A stretch of DNA of 64,000 nucleotides from Dromaius novaehollandiae (taxonomy: Eukaryota > Chordata > Aves > Casuariiformes > Dromaiidae), in assembly GCF_036370855.1 (NCBI RefSeq), contig NC_088105.1, positions 12,219,619-12,283,618 of the forward strand, written 5' to 3'. Both the position numbers and the translations under genes were made by a program. This document shows positions 49,901-64,000 of the stretch, piece by piece (the first letter of the stretch is position 1; each line of letters starts with the position of its first letter). The notes under the pieces are model-generated. The model ran no database searches, had not been told where the DNA came from, and worked only from the letters and a program-made list of their open reading frames with translations.

Positions 49901-52900
49901 TAGTTGAAACTGCCCACAGCATTGGAATGCTCTTACCTACAACAGAGGCAAGGAACAGTGAATAGAGTTGCAATGCAACAGCTGCACCTCTTGATCTGTA
50001 TATGAAACAACACTCTCTTCCTACAGTCTGCAGTTCTTACCAGGATAAAGTTTAGGCAACTGTGAATTAAGGGTCAGTTTCTGTTGACACATTCTTTCAA
50101 GAAATTGACAATGAACAAACTTCTTAGAATCTGAACAGATGCTTTAAAAAAAAAAAAAAAGTCTGCACCTAGCTGGATGCAAAACACCAGCTTCTATACT
50201 GCATGGCATCACCAATCCCCTGTTATGTGCAAAAGCACAGAGCTGACAGTCACAAGAATGCAAAACAAAAGCAAACCTATGCTATTACACTATCCTTTTA
50301 TGCTTGGACCTGAGTAAAGCAGTTTAACCTCTTGTTCCTGTAATGTACTACCTGAAGGCTATATTAAAACCCTTGCTCATATCACACACCCTGAGGTGCC
50401 CGTGGTGGGCAATAAAGGCTCATACTTTGAATCTGCACCAGGCAGTTTGTTTTCCTGGGCCAGTGATGATGGGTTTGGCAAGCACCTAGTTGCATTTCAT
50501 TGCTGGGAGGCGCACACTGTCACTGACAGCAAAGATTTGCCAACACTGGCCTAGGCTGTATAAGGCCCCATTACCACAACTGTAGCCTAGTCAGAATTAA
50601 AAAGAAACAGAGCTTTACATAGGATGGCTTAGCCCAGTACTAAGTATGTAAAGTGTATTTGCACCTATCCGGTTGTCAGCCAACTGCACCTGCCTAGGCT
50701 AGGGGTTATCAGCATAGCCAGAGAAGTGTGAACTGCAGCACTGAAAAGGATTGCAGTTAATAGACAGGACCCCTCCCTGGCCCAAAGCACCTTGTTAAAA
50801 GGTGCATGCTTTGAGGGGCTTAAACAAGCATCTTGTTGAGCGTTACTTGGCCTTACTTGTTCAGCCTTTAGTGCTGTTTTTTGCAGGTTGCCACTCACTG
50901 TTTAGGACAAAGGTTTTTTTTCCCCCTTACTCCTCAATATTTAAATCAGAGCTAATATTATTCTTTTGAAAAATAAACTGGTTTCCAGCATGAAATCTGA
51001 AGGTCTTCATTTAGTATAGTCTATTAAAATAATGTAAAGGAAAATAATGCAATGAACCATCTGCAGATTTTAATGGCGGGTGGTATTTGTCAGTACATAC
51101 AGAATCAGGAGAAAACATTTATACTTAAGTTGTTCTCTATCATGCATTTCATTCAGTATCTATACTTCAAGTCTAAAGCAGAGCAAAAGCTGATTTTTCC
51201 CTCCAACTGTAAGCATTTTTAATTTCAATATCCAGAAAAGCTTTGCCTCAGTATGCTTGGCTCGAAGTTAGCTAGCAGATGCACGGACTACTTTCTTCAT
51301 TTGGATTAGCTGAACAGCCTCCTGAGAGCTGAGAAAATAGGGAAGTTTGTATTCCTTTTCCAATCTATGAACAGAAATTGGGGGGAAGAGGATGAGATTT
51401 ACTCCTTTTAAAAACACAAAGGACAGGAATATTAAATAACTGTCTGTAGGTAAGTTCATAAAGAGCACTATAGTTTTTCCATGAAAGACAAACACACAAT
51501 AAGTATCTCTTGCTTACACAGATTTTTGAATAGAAAAAAAAGGTGTAAATGTTCTTTCTTGTATTTCTTGCATTTAAGGTCCTTTCATATAACTGTTTTA
51601 TGATGCCAGTTTTGTATCTGCAAACAGACAGCACCTAATTTAAAATTAAAGTTTAATTGCAAATTAGCTTCTTTCAGTTAAACCTGTCAACAGCCAGAGG
51701 TTAATTACCCAAGAAATTCTGCCTACATTGCTTGGACAGAATGGGCAGAACAAGCAGAAACAGTATGATGGGAATCCCAAGGACTCTGAGTACATCATTT
51801 ACCTTCTGGAGACAGATCAGTAGTTTTCATGAAACTTGGTGCAGAGCTTTTGAAAATCTTAGTTCTTTCGCCACCTATAACTACTTCAGGTCCAAGCAGG
51901 GAGACAAGAACTGCTAAGCTGTGCAGCGTTATTGCAACGATAGAGTCACTGGTATCTCGAAGGCCCAGCAGTACCTACACAAAGAACATGAGACTGTTAC
52001 TAAGAACAGAAAATTCTGCTTTTTTGCTCTTCTCCCATTAGATGTTACCTTTGTAGCACATTTCGTTTCTAAGATTTCCTCACAGCTCTTACTAAGCAGA
52101 TACTGGACCTTATTCTACAGCAAAAAAAACAGCCTGCCACTTTTTGTTCCAAGTTAAAGAGGACTGCTGATCCCAGGGCCTAGTGAACACTGAACTCTCT
52201 TGCCAAGGCACCCTCAGCTTAGACTGATCCATCCTCTCTGGTCAAGAGCCACTCGAGTTGCAGAGCAGCATGAAACATAAGTGCAGTCTCATGATGAAGC
52301 TGCCAGGTGTCAACACAGGTGGTGTGTAACAGAGGGCCTCAGTGCTGCAGGAAGGGGTGTAAGGCTTAGGACTGGCATAGAAAAGGGTGCTGCACACCAG
52401 CATTAGGCAACACTGGCTCAACTGGTAAAGGGGGGTAGGATGGGAAGAAAAGGAATCCCTCAGACCAGAAACAACAGTCCTGACTGCTGGGTTTAGGATT
52501 GGAATACTCCACACAAATTGAGCAGCACAAGTGAGGCTGGCAGTGGGGGTTGCTAAAATTGGAATCTATGACGGATGCTTTTGGTAAAGGGGCAGCTGGG
52601 ATAAAGCTTGCACAGAGGTTGCCCACAGGGTGTTGCCCGGACTACAGGATCTTAGCTTTAAACTGCTCCAGAACTGATCCTAGCAGTAGAAAACCTGTAT
52701 GGTTTTGCTGTCCTTAACCTGTGGCAATATGATGTTTTTCAACTCTTCCTGAGAGAACAGTTCTGCGTAGGCATGAATGTGAGACAGCAACACCATCCGA
52801 ACATGCTCTTCGTGAACCTCAAATAGTTTCAGCAGCACAGGGATCACGTGAGTCTGGAACAAGGCTGGTGACAGGAGGCAGTTGGTTTGGCTTTCTCCAA

Positions 52901-55900
52901 TTTGCTCTAAGGAAAAGAGGTGAAAAGTGGGAAAAGGCTGCTTCACAAACCAGAGACAGCTCACCCAAAAATTATTCACTGGCAGATTTCCACAGCCAAG
53001 ATCCACAGTGTCACCCAACTGCCAGGTCTGGTTCTTTGTCCTGCTCCCTGCACAGTCAGCTGCCAACTCAGCTTCCTTGGGATGTCAGAGGAGATGCAAG
53101 AGAGGAAGAAAGGGAGCAAAGGAAGAAGGGAGGAAAGGAGAGAGAGAGGGAAGAAAGGCAAGGCAGGAATGCTTTGCTCAGCAGCAATGGCTCTGAACAC
53201 TTAAACAATCACAAGCCAGATACTGCTTGGCTGAAACACCAGTAGTTATTTTGGAGAAACCATAAGGGAGGGGAGGCACGCCACAGGTATAGAAGATAGT
53301 TGGGGATCCAGTGAGACATGCCACACACCCCTTACAGAGGAAAGAAGAGACTGAACACCCTTGCAGGAGAAAGAGTTTGCCATACACCAGTTCAGTGGCA
53401 GAAGAAAAAAGGGAAAGGAGGGTTAGAGGAAAAGGGAGAAGATGGATATGTAATGTACCACAGAGAAAGCCTGCGGTGAGTCGATGGGGGGACACTTCTG
53501 AAACAAGAGAACAGGCAATTCCTAATTCTCTTCCCAGCATCACTAGAGCAGTGAAAAGCCTACTGCAAATAGGGAAGACGATATTTCCCAATATGTGGAA
53601 TAACTAGTTCTGTGTATTACAGTATTTGTTCTGCTTAAACACCGCTAATCTCTTTGTTCTCTGAATTCACCCCAAACTTGTCAGTGAAAGTTTTGAAAAT
53701 AAAATATTTAAAGTTCACCTTTCTTTGGACCCAGCAGATGAGGAAGAAAACTCTTGACAGCTACAGGTTCAGCAAATACAAGCTGATTGAGTAAGAGAGG
53801 CACTAGCCGTGATGCTATCAGCTCCTCTGACAAGCAGGCCACTCTGTCCAGCAGGAATCTGTGTTCCAAGAGAGAGCAATTAGTACCAAGACAGCCTTTC
53901 ATGCACTTACAACCATTTCCCTTAAATACCACTCTCCCCCTCTTTTTGAGTCTGCCTTGTCTGCTAGAGATGAAGTCCCATCACAATCTCTCACTCTGCA
54001 TGTATACTGCCCTAGAAGGACAAAGCTCTGCTCCTAACTGAGGCTTCTAAGCAACCATAAAACAAATCATGAGGCAATAAAGAAACACTGAGAGATGCAC
54101 CCTGTAAAATCCTACACCCGGACCACTGGCTGTCAAGAGTGCATGCCGAAGTGCCACCACACCGACAACCAGCACCTGAATGTTTCCCCCCAGAGGAGCT
54201 GACCACTGCTGTGGCATCCTGACTGGCTCAGAGCTGGCAGCTCACATGAAGCACTAAAGCATTAAAACTGCAAAAGAGAGTTGCACTCCCACCCTGCACC
54301 TTGGTGCATTGCAAGAATCATTCTCCATCTGCTTGAGAAATTTTACCCACTGCACTCTGCAAATGGGCTTGATGTCCCACTTGAAACCACTTCCATCTAA
54401 TGCAGAAAGTATTTGAGGTGGCTGTCAAAGCACGGGTTGGGTTTAAGTTGCAAGAGTTGGACTTTGTTTAACAGCTCTTTCTTGTAGAATTTTCCTTTTT
54501 GAAATATCAGTAACAGATACTGCTCTTCTCTAGGTTTGGAGGAGACTAATAGTGCACATACTGTGACAAAGCGTGCCAGAAACGGGAAAACTCTATCTTA
54601 TCTTTAAATAAAGTGTGTTTTCCCTCCCTCAGTAGACACTGCTGTTACAGAGATGCTGAGAATCATTCTGAATGTTCCTGCAAAGATACCCTTTCTCCTC
54701 TTCTTTGGTCCAACTAAGTCTCAAACTAGTGGAATCAAACTAGCACTATAATTGATGGTGACCACAGAAGTATAAAACAAGTGGGAAAATAGCTCCTTAA
54801 GAACTCCCAGGCCTCTTTTATATACACAAAGAAAGAAAAATTCACCTTCTCCCTTCTTCTAGCCCAGATATGCCATGACTACACTGAAGCTTCTCTTAGA
54901 GGAAAGTTCTTGGGGACCATGGCAATAGGATTTCCCACAGATGCTGACTACTAGCACTAGCGCAGCTTAGACATCCATTACAGACAACAATTTTACCCAC
55001 ACAAAGCTGGGTCCACAAGTTTAGCTCACCCAGTATTTCCTATTGAAAACTGTATCCTTAGCAGTTTGTAAGATCTGCCTAAACAACATAAGTTTTCAGC
55101 CTTGAGCAGTGTCTGGGGCTAGATTCCACTTTGCAAAGTCTCATCTAAAATGATGAAGCTACTCTTAAGAACAAGGGTAGCAAAAGATTCTTTTTTTTCC
55201 AGTCACATTGAAAGAAGTTCTCTGATCTTTCAGAGTACACACTTTGAAACTGGGCAAGCAGGTGGCCTTTGTGTAGAGAACATCCCTGCAACAGCAAGGG
55301 GTACAACATGCTTAGCCTGGATGAGGACAGAAGCCATAGGGAAAGTCTTACAGCTCCCACGCACTCAGCAAGCTAGAGCCGCTTCCCAGAGACTGCTGTA
55401 GCTGGTAGCACTCCTCACACCTCTGTGCTACCGCACCACCATGGTCCAGCCAAACTGAACATCTGGGCCTTCTCGGCAGCAGGGCTGACGTGGGAAGCCT
55501 CAACGCTGCAGTAGTTCCTCCATGGCTGCCTCAGAGAACTAATTTCCGCTCCCTTACTCCAGGACTGGCCTGCAAGGGGCAGGAGACACTTGGCCACAAA
55601 GAGCCAGGCGCATAAGAGGCGAAGGAAGAGCAGAGATCTGGGACCCAAGGGCCATGGTGAGGCTGGGCAGAGCTGGAGAAGAGCAGTGGCAAGTGGAAGA
55701 GCAAGCAAGACCTGCTGGGCAAGACGACTGGAAAGTGGCAGGGCCCTGGAACAGCTCCAGCAAATAGCCAGAGGACAGGCTGGAGGTCAATAACTGCTCA
55801 CCAGAGCTGAGGGGAGAGAGCTCGATTTAGTTCATCAGCATTGCAGCAGACAAGCTTGTTATACCACCCTCCGCCACAGTGTCAGCACAACACTAGAGCA

Positions 55901-58900
55901 TACAAATGGGCTTTTTCAAATGATTCCTGCTTAGCCACAGTGCAATGAGAGATGAGACAGTGCTGCAAAGAAGAACGGAGGAAAACTGGAAGAATTAAAC
56001 TTCTGCTAATAACATCAACGTTATTCCCCACAGAGTGCATCATCTCATTTAGAACACAATGGAAAGAGGTTACAGACAATAGAAAAATTGTTTTCTTTTT
56101 ACATCCTAGTTACCCTTGGGAAAGTTTCTGTTCTTAGCCCTGCATGAGTTCGACCAAACTGCTAGAAAGCAGATAGGATTCAGAAAAGCACACTTTACGT
56201 GAACTGCTTTTTACTGCAGTCCAGTTTCTGCCCAATTCTCCGGCAACAGCAATTGGTCTGTAGCAGGTAAATATTGCTGTTCATACAGCTGTCCACAGCA
56301 TCATTCCAGAGGCTGGTATCAAAATAATGTAGAGAGGCTGGCAGGCACTGCTCCTCCCAAACACCAAACCATTCCCAACAAGAAATTAGAAAAGGGGGGA
56401 AGGAAGAGTTTCCTCTGATGCAAGCACTAGTTTGGCTTGGAGTGCACAAACTACTACATTACAGAGCAAACAATGGTCTGCCAGAGTGATCAAAATCAGG
56501 CCCCTGAGGAAGAACCTTTCATGCCACTAGCCTTCCAAGTTACCACCAAGATCCTACTTGGCAGAAGTGTTTCTGAAATAAAAAGCTTCCAGATTACAAT
56601 TCTTTGACTTACTTGAAAAATTCAGTTTTTTCCTCCTCAGACTTCAGTGTTAAGGTCTTCAGAAAGTTCACGACTTCCAGAAAGTCATTCCTAAGGATAA
56701 AAATGTAGGCAGTCAAGCATGATCCTTGATGATGCTTAAACCATCCACAACTAAGAACTCACAAATCCCCATTATTTAGCAGACAGAAACAGAAAGGGAG
56801 ATGCAAGTCAAATGCTGGTGAACCAAGAACACCAGTGTGACAGTCTGACCTGTTTGTTACCCCCCAGCTGTATGTTCACAGTGCCAAAGTACAGCTGACA
56901 CTTCTGAAGTCAGCGATTCACAGGGCAATGAGGACAAGGCTGCACTAGCTGTCTCTGACCACCATCCAGGGGCAATAAGCAGAAGCAAGTGCCCACCCTA
57001 CTCTAATACCACCACCAGGAGAAACATTTAAGTGACAGCAGACACAGGTCTGTGCAGGTTATCTCAGAACCTGCTTCACTTTAAGTGCTACCTCTAATGG
57101 TTTTGTTTTCTAGGGCATTCTCCATCTTCTCCCATGAGTTTGAGGAGATCTAACCAGCTGCATGCGACAGAAAGACACACTTCTGTCACCACTGCTAGCT
57201 CAATACCTCATTTGGAATGTTGATTATATGTTGGCAATGCAGAAATAAGCAATATCAAGACATACCAAGACAGGCAGGATATTCCTTTTCTTACCTAAAG
57301 AACTCATGAGACAATAAGCTTGACAGTGGTGGACGACACTTTGGATCTGGATTCAGCAGTGTACAGTGCAACGTTTGCTGAAAGCTGGAGAGAATATCTG
57401 CTGAAACTGAAAGCCAGAGCACTTACAGTTAGATTTCTTTCTCAGCACTGAACATATACTCTGGTTAGGGATCCTCCGCTCCTGCTGAAAACTTCCTTTT
57501 AGAAGCTCTATTTGACAGCAAACTATCCAATTGTTCACATCTCTACTGTCCTGCCCCAAAGGAGGGGGGAACAGCATTCCCATTTTTCTCCCTAAGTTGC
57601 TGAGCTACTGGGGCATCAAAGAGTTAACACTAAACAGGCAAATGCAGACTATAAAGGTCAGCGTTCTAATGAAGACAAACTTGTCTCAACCAGAGTGTTA
57701 CTATCCAGCAAATAACTTCCTTCTCCCTCTCTGCTAGAAGGCAGCAGCCCAACTCAGCAGCAGTACAGAACATCTACGTGCTGTGTGTCTGTGTCCCTAA
57801 CTTTTGATGAAGTGGCTGATGAGGGCAGGACCAAGCTGTGGATGGATTTGGGAGTGCTCATGTTGTGTGGGCTGGTGACTTCCAGCCAGGCCTAGGAGAG
57901 CACATGTGACCATGCTCAAAAGCAGGAAGAGGGGAACACAGGAGAAACTTAAGTCTGTATTTTAATCTGAGTAACCCAGTTCTCATCTCCTGTTGCAAGA
58001 TAAAACTCATTCCTGCCTCCACATCCAGGAAGCTGCTGCTACTCTCAGTTTAGGAGGGAAGAAGTTATCTCAAGGGCCACTTGCACACGCATCACTCCTC
58101 ACCAACCATCTCAAACCCTTTCGGAGAAAGGGGATTGAAGTTATTAAGTTTTGTGGATGAAGAAAAAAACCCAAAGACAAAAATTATGCAGTTTACCATA
58201 GGTAGGCAGAAGGAGACAAGATTCTGGAACAGACACAAGCTCTGCCCACCACCAACCCAACACCCCAGCTCCTAGACAACCCTGACCCACATCACCACAG
58301 CCACCTCCTGTTCAAACAGGACACTGCCCCACCAGGGACTGCGACTCCTGGAATAGGAGCCATACTGGTCTCTGTAAGTAGGAAACCAACACTCTTCCTC
58401 AAAGAGGCTTCTGTCTAAGAACATGAAGCAAGAAACAGGAGGAACTTGTACAGAAGTGTTTCTTATTTTGGAAGTTCCTGGCAAATGTGAAGAACAATAG
58501 CACTCACTGTCCCTGTAAGCATCTGTCACAATATGCAGCTGCGACAATAGGCAAATACCTCAGTTTATGCATTTAAGGAATAAGCTATGCAGGATTGTTG
58601 GCAGAAAAATAAATGCAGTCCATTTTCATTCCTCACCCTGATCATTTAGGGCAGTCAGGAGATTTTCAACCATCATTCCAAATGCGTAAGCATCCCGTGC
58701 ATACCCATAGCTGTTGGGTAGAATTTTGAAATCTGCAGACTAAAGAAATAATCATTAGCAAAGCAGAAGTTCATAAAATACTTGGTAGTTTCCATGAATG
58801 CCCATCCACCCTCCCATACACACTCTTCAATTCTTTTTATAGCTCCAAAGCTTATCAAGTACCCTACAAGTAGAATATTCTGCTAAAAAACCCTCCACCA

Positions 58901-61900
58901 GGGAATTTATAGCCCAAAGGAACAACTACCTCACGATGTAACAATTCCCCCATGAATGCACGCGGCAATTACAAGTCAACAGCTTTCAGCATTTCTATGG
59001 AAACAGTTGTTAATCAGAGGGAGATCTCACTCCTTTAGAATACATAGCTCATAGGATGTTTAATAGATATAACGTGACTAACAAGTAAAAATAAAAAAAA
59101 TAAATAAAAAGAGGCTGTTATATATGAGAGGGCTACATAATCATGTTATCACAGTGATCTTGGCAACCTCAGCAACTGCTCTTAGAAGCATTAAAGCTGC
59201 AACAAAAAAATGTTTGTAATAATTACAAGAACTTGCTCTTCCATCACTACTTATTCAGAACTTCACTTCCCCATGCCCAACACCATACCCAGACTAGGGA
59301 CAGGAGAAGAAAAAAAAAGTAAACCTCAGATATTATCCAATGGCCATTTCTTCCCATTCAAGCATAAGGAGATAAAACATGTGAGTCAAAATCCTTTTCT
59401 GAACACGGTGCATTTCTTTTTTGCCAGCAACAAGTTCCTCCAGCAATCTGTAAGGCAGCAATATTACTCACCATCTCTTCACAAGGGATGCACGACTGGT
59501 CTCGCACGGACTTCACATGACCCAGGAACTGGAAAGGGGAGGGGGAGACATTAGCTGCCTTAATCTATTTTCTAGGCCAGGCAGCAGGAGTGACCTTTCC
59601 CTACAGCACAGCAGCCTCCTCCCCGCAGCCAGGGCTGCGCATGGAGCCGTGGGTTGCCCCTGCCCCGCCAGCGCACATCCAGGGTGGGCTGTGCTCTGCT
59701 CTGCCCGGAGGGGAAGCACAATCACATAAGCATCAGGTGTGAAACGCCAAGCTGACGTAGAGCAACTTCAGGGCATCACAGCCAACTCATCCCTTCAGGT
59801 CTTCAGTTCTACAGTCCCTGCATGATCCACCCGCACAGGAGATGGATTTCATGACCTGTAGCAGTCAGATTTTACTGCTACACTCTTTGCATTGTTGTGC
59901 ACCACCACACGCACCAGTTTGTGCCTGCCTGATCCCTTCTGAAAGGTGATACTTGCCAGGGACACTAAGCACAGGTTGTGAAGGACTTGTGGATTCTCTG
60001 GGAGAAAGGGCAATACACATTTATTACAGACTGCCAGGCTGCAGCAATGACTCTGCACAGCATGCAGCAGAAATCAAACTAGGAATCTTTCTGCCAAGAT
60101 CAGTAACAAGCAATGAAGATGCCAGTAGCAAAATCTAGAATCAATTAAATTATTTTTATTTTTGATTCATTTCAACCTGCATGTTCCTGCTTCCCAGTAC
60201 AGCAGTTTATTTTAAGCAAGTCCAGAGGAGCAAAGATGTCTCCCTCTCCCCAATCTTAACCTACCCTCCAGCCAGTTCTGCCTCCTTCAGAAAGCTAGTT
60301 GCTTTTTAGCTAATGGGGAATGAGTTTCTATGTTTACACAGATGTTGTTGTTTATAGTAACAGCATCCTTGGAGCAAAGATTCACATCAGAGCTGGAAGC
60401 AAGCCAACACATTTAATAGTAAACTGAGATAACCGGAAGGATTTGGGCCTTCACAGCAACAGAAAGCCAGCTTCAGCAGGCCAGGAGCCCTCTTCCAGGC
60501 ATCAGAGGGGCATCATTTACTTGTCTCTTACCTCTGGAGTGGCTTCATTAAAGTTGCAGACTGTTTCCATTCCTCCCAGTTTCCAGTGCCCATCCTCACT
60601 TACAAAGACAGATGACAAACAGACATTGTTATGTGTTAAGTTTCCCTAAAACATACAAAAAAAAAAAAAAAAGACTTGGGGATAGATGAAGACATCAAAT
60701 CTTCAGTAGTGCTAACTAGGTGTTGTGAGGAACTAAGGAAAAGCTGCCAAAAAGAACACATTTCTATATGTCCTTAAGGATTTTGTAGGCGACTAGCAGG
60801 TATCTCACAGAAGGACTGTGGTTTCAGAGCAAACTTTCTTTGCCACAGTCTGGTAATGTAACTGTAAGTGCAGAGAAGACCTCCAACTAGGAACATAAAG
60901 CCTGAAAGCTAAGTCTGAGCCAGGATCTATCTTCAGTCCTGGACAAACACACAATGCCAAAACAGGGGAGCAGTGACACTGATATCTGACATGCGGCAAC
61001 AGCTGTAAATAAATGCTGAGGCTGAGCAGTCCGTTTCCCTAAAACATGAAGCACTGCAAGTAGTTCTCAATTCATGAACCTCACTTCCTAAAATCACAGG
61101 ATTTTCATTTACCATTCCTTCTAAAAAGCAGCCAATGGTTTTAGCAGTTTCAGCCTAAAAGAACTGTGGGGTAGGGGTCTGTCTCTTTGTGTGACAACAC
61201 GCTCCCGTCCTGTTTCATCTGACTCCCAGGGAGGCCTCATGACTGCTTCTGTTGGTACCTACCCTGTCATGGAGGAAGATGAGAGCCAGCAACACATCGT
61301 AGATCCCTGCACAGATTTCTGCAGAAGAGAGTGTCTCCAGGACCATCTCCAAAGGTTTCACACGTTCTGTAACCAGGTGGATCCCATTTGCTTCCACAGT
61401 ACAGGAGAGAAAGCGCAGAAGGCAAGGGTGGCGCAAGGTTTTCAGGTGCTTCCAAAGGAGAGAGAAAAAAAGAGAAAAAAAAAATCAAAGGCTTCTGTTT
61501 CAACTTCAGAGTCTAACCACATACCTTTAGCCACATTTTCTGCTTGAATTTAGACAATCCATCCCTGCTCCTCACCAAACACTTAGCACACTCGCTCATC
61601 CACTCACTGCAAAACCTTTTATAATACACCTAGGTACAAAGTCTTATACAGAAGAATAAACACAGTATTTTGGGCATAGCCCACCTAAGAAATTCTGTCT
61701 GTCTTAGGAAGATCTGCAAGAAGAGATCAACACTCCACAAATGAAGGCAGGTGTTACTATCTGAACCTCCCTTCCCATCACTGTCAGCATGAAGCAGCGC
61801 ACTAAGAGCTTTGCAGCTGTTCCCCTTCTTCCCCACCACGCTGCAGCTACATTCAGCCATGGCCAAATTCAACAGTTTCTCCTTCCCTCACCCCCTGAGG

Positions 61901-62170
61901 GTCTGACATTCAGTAACCAGCAGTTACATTCAGTAATTTCCACCGCTCCTAGAAAGGAGAGGAAAAGCTCCAAAAAGTTTGTTCCAAGCGCGCTCTCCAC
62001 AGTACCTTGGCAGCTTTATTAACTGTATCTTCATTCTCTGTCTTGTACACAAAGACTGAAGCAAGTTTGCCATCTTGCAACACAGCTGGGTAAATCGTGT
62101 GTCCAGTTGGCAGCGTAAACGGTGGTTCTTCCAGTGCGTAGCTCTTCAAAGCACTATTCTCCGAGCCCAT
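46914..62170 (-). CDS. SCYL3: SCYL3 (PACE-1), N-myristoylated pseudokinase with HEAT repeats
   Basis: SCYL3 is a Scy1-like pseudokinase of Golgi and cell-edge membranes that binds ezrin. Thirteen coding exons, 746 aa (human 742): 62170-62006, 61448-61263, 60645-60532, 59528-59472, 58739-58637, 57406-57295, 56690-56613, 53858-53719, 52906-52719, 51974-51803, 49843-49700, 49027-48309 and 46976-46914. All phases join without a stop. MGSENS gives the Gly2 for myristoylation. Residues about 1-250 form the pseudokinase domain: the catalytic HRD is replaced (HDRGNLTHNN) and DFG by GGM, so no catalysis is expected. HEAT-like helices follow ([51 protein letters not shown]). The 239-codon exon is acidic and Ser/Pro-rich and carries EEWPDWSE and [14 protein letters not shown], as in human. 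The C-terminus WEDDTNW is the family tail. A 5' UTR exon boundary at about 62221 (acceptor cccaaag) is likely; the promoter is not found. Confidence 0.95.
50146..50160. repeat. Poly-A tract
   Basis: Fifteen A residues in SCYL3 intron 10. There are no flanking element features or target-site duplications that I can see. Confidence 0.85.
53098..53159. repeat. Purine-rich (GGAA/GA) low-complexity tract
   Basis: About 60 bases of nearly pure purine on + (for example 'ggaggaaaggagagagagag') in SCYL3 intron 8. It explains the Arg/Lys/Glu-rich open frames seen on this strand. Confidence 0.85.
60657..60674. repeat. Poly-A tract next to SCYL3 exon 3
   Basis: Eighteen A on +, so poly-T on the coding strand. 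It lies about 12 bp from the exon 3 acceptor (AG at 60647-60646) and probably acts as its polypyrimidine tract. Confidence 0.8.
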
Positions 62171-62221
62171 CACTTGCAGCGTTAGGCCGTTGCAGAGGTT
62201 CCTTCTCGATGACAAACAGGC

Positions 62222-64000
62222 CTTTGGGTGAAGGAAGATTTTTCAAACAAAATTAACTCTAGCAGGCACTGTCCAGCTCACCTTTACAGTATTTTCTGCA
62301 AAGCGTGGGGCAGCCATAAAGAACCTCATCTTAATAGTTCTCTTCTCCCTCAGTTTAAGAGCAAAACCTGCATAGTTTATTTTGTAAAGGAAACCGAGTA
62401 CCCACCAAAGAGTTCAGACCAACAGGTGAGAAGATCTCTGGCTATGGAACCAGGACTGCACTGGCATTTGTGCCAACACCGCCACCAGCCCCTGCCAGGT
62501 CTGCCAGACAGATGAATGACAACACAGTGTCCATGACACATTCGGGCCTTGGCTTGGCTACCAAAACCGGATTTCACCAAAGGCTTAATTCAGGCTAAAC
62601 ACAGTCCACAGTTGGGAACTGACTCCCACTGCCTTACACATGAGGAGCTCTTGGCCTCCTCTAAAAAAGCCATTTCTCAATTCTCCAAGTCACAGAGCAT
62701 TTCACTAGGTGAAGCTATAGTCAGATGCAGTGGAGAAGTCCTATCGCTTTCCTGGTGGGGCAGTACAGGCCAAAAGAAAGCGCCTATACCCGTCCCAGGG
62801 TACCTGAGGGAAGCGGTGAAGAGCAGTTTCGCCTGAGCACTGTCCAGCTGCACCCCACAGACCCCTGCTGCAGTGGCACAGCAGCTCCAGAAAGCACCAT
62901 CCAACAGCACCATGCTCAACCTACAAGAGCTCTCCTGCCAAGCCATACCCGCCTCCAACAGCATGCTTTCTTCCCAATTACCTGCTCTCCATCTGACAAA
63001 TATCGTATCTGCCTGCCAACCCTTCCTCCCACAGCCTCTACAAGGAAGTGGTGACACAGATTTTTGTGCTGCTTCCTTCCATAGGAAACAGAAACAAACA
63101 TGCTGATTGCAGAGGCTCTTTCAGAAAAGTGATGCAGCATATGTTCTGCAATTAGTTGTGCTCGAAGGCTATCAGCAAGACCCTTCTGTATACAGAAGTT
63201 AACAAATGATCATTTAATAATGAGAGAAGAAGAAAGCAAAACCTAACTTTTCAGGAAAAGTGAGAAAATCCTCCCCCCGCCCTGCTCCCTCCAATATAGC
63301 ATTTTTTGCAACTGGAGAATTGCTTTATGATGGTTGTTTCCAGCTGTGACCTAAGGCTTCAGGAGGGCAAAAGCATCAAGAGTTGCTCAGCTCCCTCGCT
63401 GAGCTAATCCAGCAAAGCTTCTGCTCTGGCCCCTCATGTTATTCCCTACTTTGAGCCCTCCTAGGAATTATGAGGTTAGCAGTGCTGGGTGTACTTTGGA
63501 AGGCTTTTCCTTCCAGGGCTTCAGTTACAATTTAGTTATCTAAACAACTGCATCCTCCCCCCAAAAGTACATTAAAATTCAATAAAAATGTTAGAAGATA
63601 ACATGTTTAAATATACCAATTGCATAACCCACTAGTCAATAGGAGCATTGGAAAGGAGCAAAATGCTACTTTTTTGACAGACAGGTGTTATCTCCTTCCA
63701 CAGTGGCAAGAGACTGCTCTCTATACTGGAGACTGATTCTATACAAATCGTGCTTACACATCATTTATTCGTTTTTGACTGTTAGCTAACTGTTTTGTAA
63801 CAAATAGGTGTGTACACGTGCTTCTTGCTGGCAGGTACGAACCATATGAACACCCCAGGTATGGGAACCAGACAGCTCCTAACTGTGTGATATTAACAGA
63901 ACTTAACCCACCAGATTGTACCAAGCAGGAACACAACAGTCACTACAGCGGCTGAAACTTTTTTTAAATTGAGCTTGGGGACACTGATCCATCTAATATC
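62222..64000. other. Upstream region of SCYL3
   Basis: The sequence before the first coding exon of SCYL3 to the window end. No CpG island, clear promoter or coding exon is seen, and the open frames present overlap on both strands and look non-coding. The non-coding first exon of SCYL3 is probably beyond 64000. Confidence 0.55.

Overview
The window looks like vertebrate, most probably bird, nuclear DNA. Three signs point there: interrupted genes with small introns (a 24-exon gene in 20 kb), decayed CR1-type LINE and amniote SINE relics with little other repeat, and gene order. The order selectin - METTL18 - FIRRM (C1orf112) - SCYL3 matches the human 1q24 block. The species cannot be named from the sequence.

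Layout, left to right. (1) 252-1094, minus: the first two coding exons of a selectin (signal peptide, C-type lectin domain), probably SELE; the rest lies left of the window. (2) About 1.1-16.3 kb: intergenic, with no supported coding exon, but two CR1 relics and older SINE/CR1-tail fragments. (3) 16605-19393, plus: an intact three-exon PHPT1-family phosphohistidine phosphatase with a CpG-island promoter, which is not part of the human block. (4) 19.5-23.8 kb: no gene seen. (5) 23884-24918, minus: METTL18, a single coding exon. (6) 25.2-25.6 kb: a GC-rich promoter shared head to head by METTL18 and FIRRM, with NRF1-, Sp1- and E2F-type sites and a perfect 36-bp inverted repeat. (7) 25611-45825, plus: FIRRM, 24 coding exons reconstructed with consistent phases. 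Intron 1 is a U12-type AT-AC intron, and introns 4 and 16 use GC donors. (8) 46914-62170, minus: SCYL3, 13 coding exons, running tail to tail with FIRRM. (9) 62.2-64 kb: SCYL3 upstream sequence, with no first exon or promoter recognised.

The genes do not form a pathway. The selectin is a cell-adhesion lectin, PHPT1 removes phosphate from histidine, METTL18 methylates a histidine of ribosomal protein L3, FIRRM works with FIGNL1 on RAD51 in recombination repair, and SCYL3 is a myristoylated pseudokinase. Family functions are established knowledge from mammals. Exon boundaries here were read by hand from splice signals and remembered human protein sequences, without alignment software. The best second-look items are the U12 intron, the promoter palindrome, the PHPT1-like gene at an unexpected locus, and two changed ligand-site residues in the selectin.
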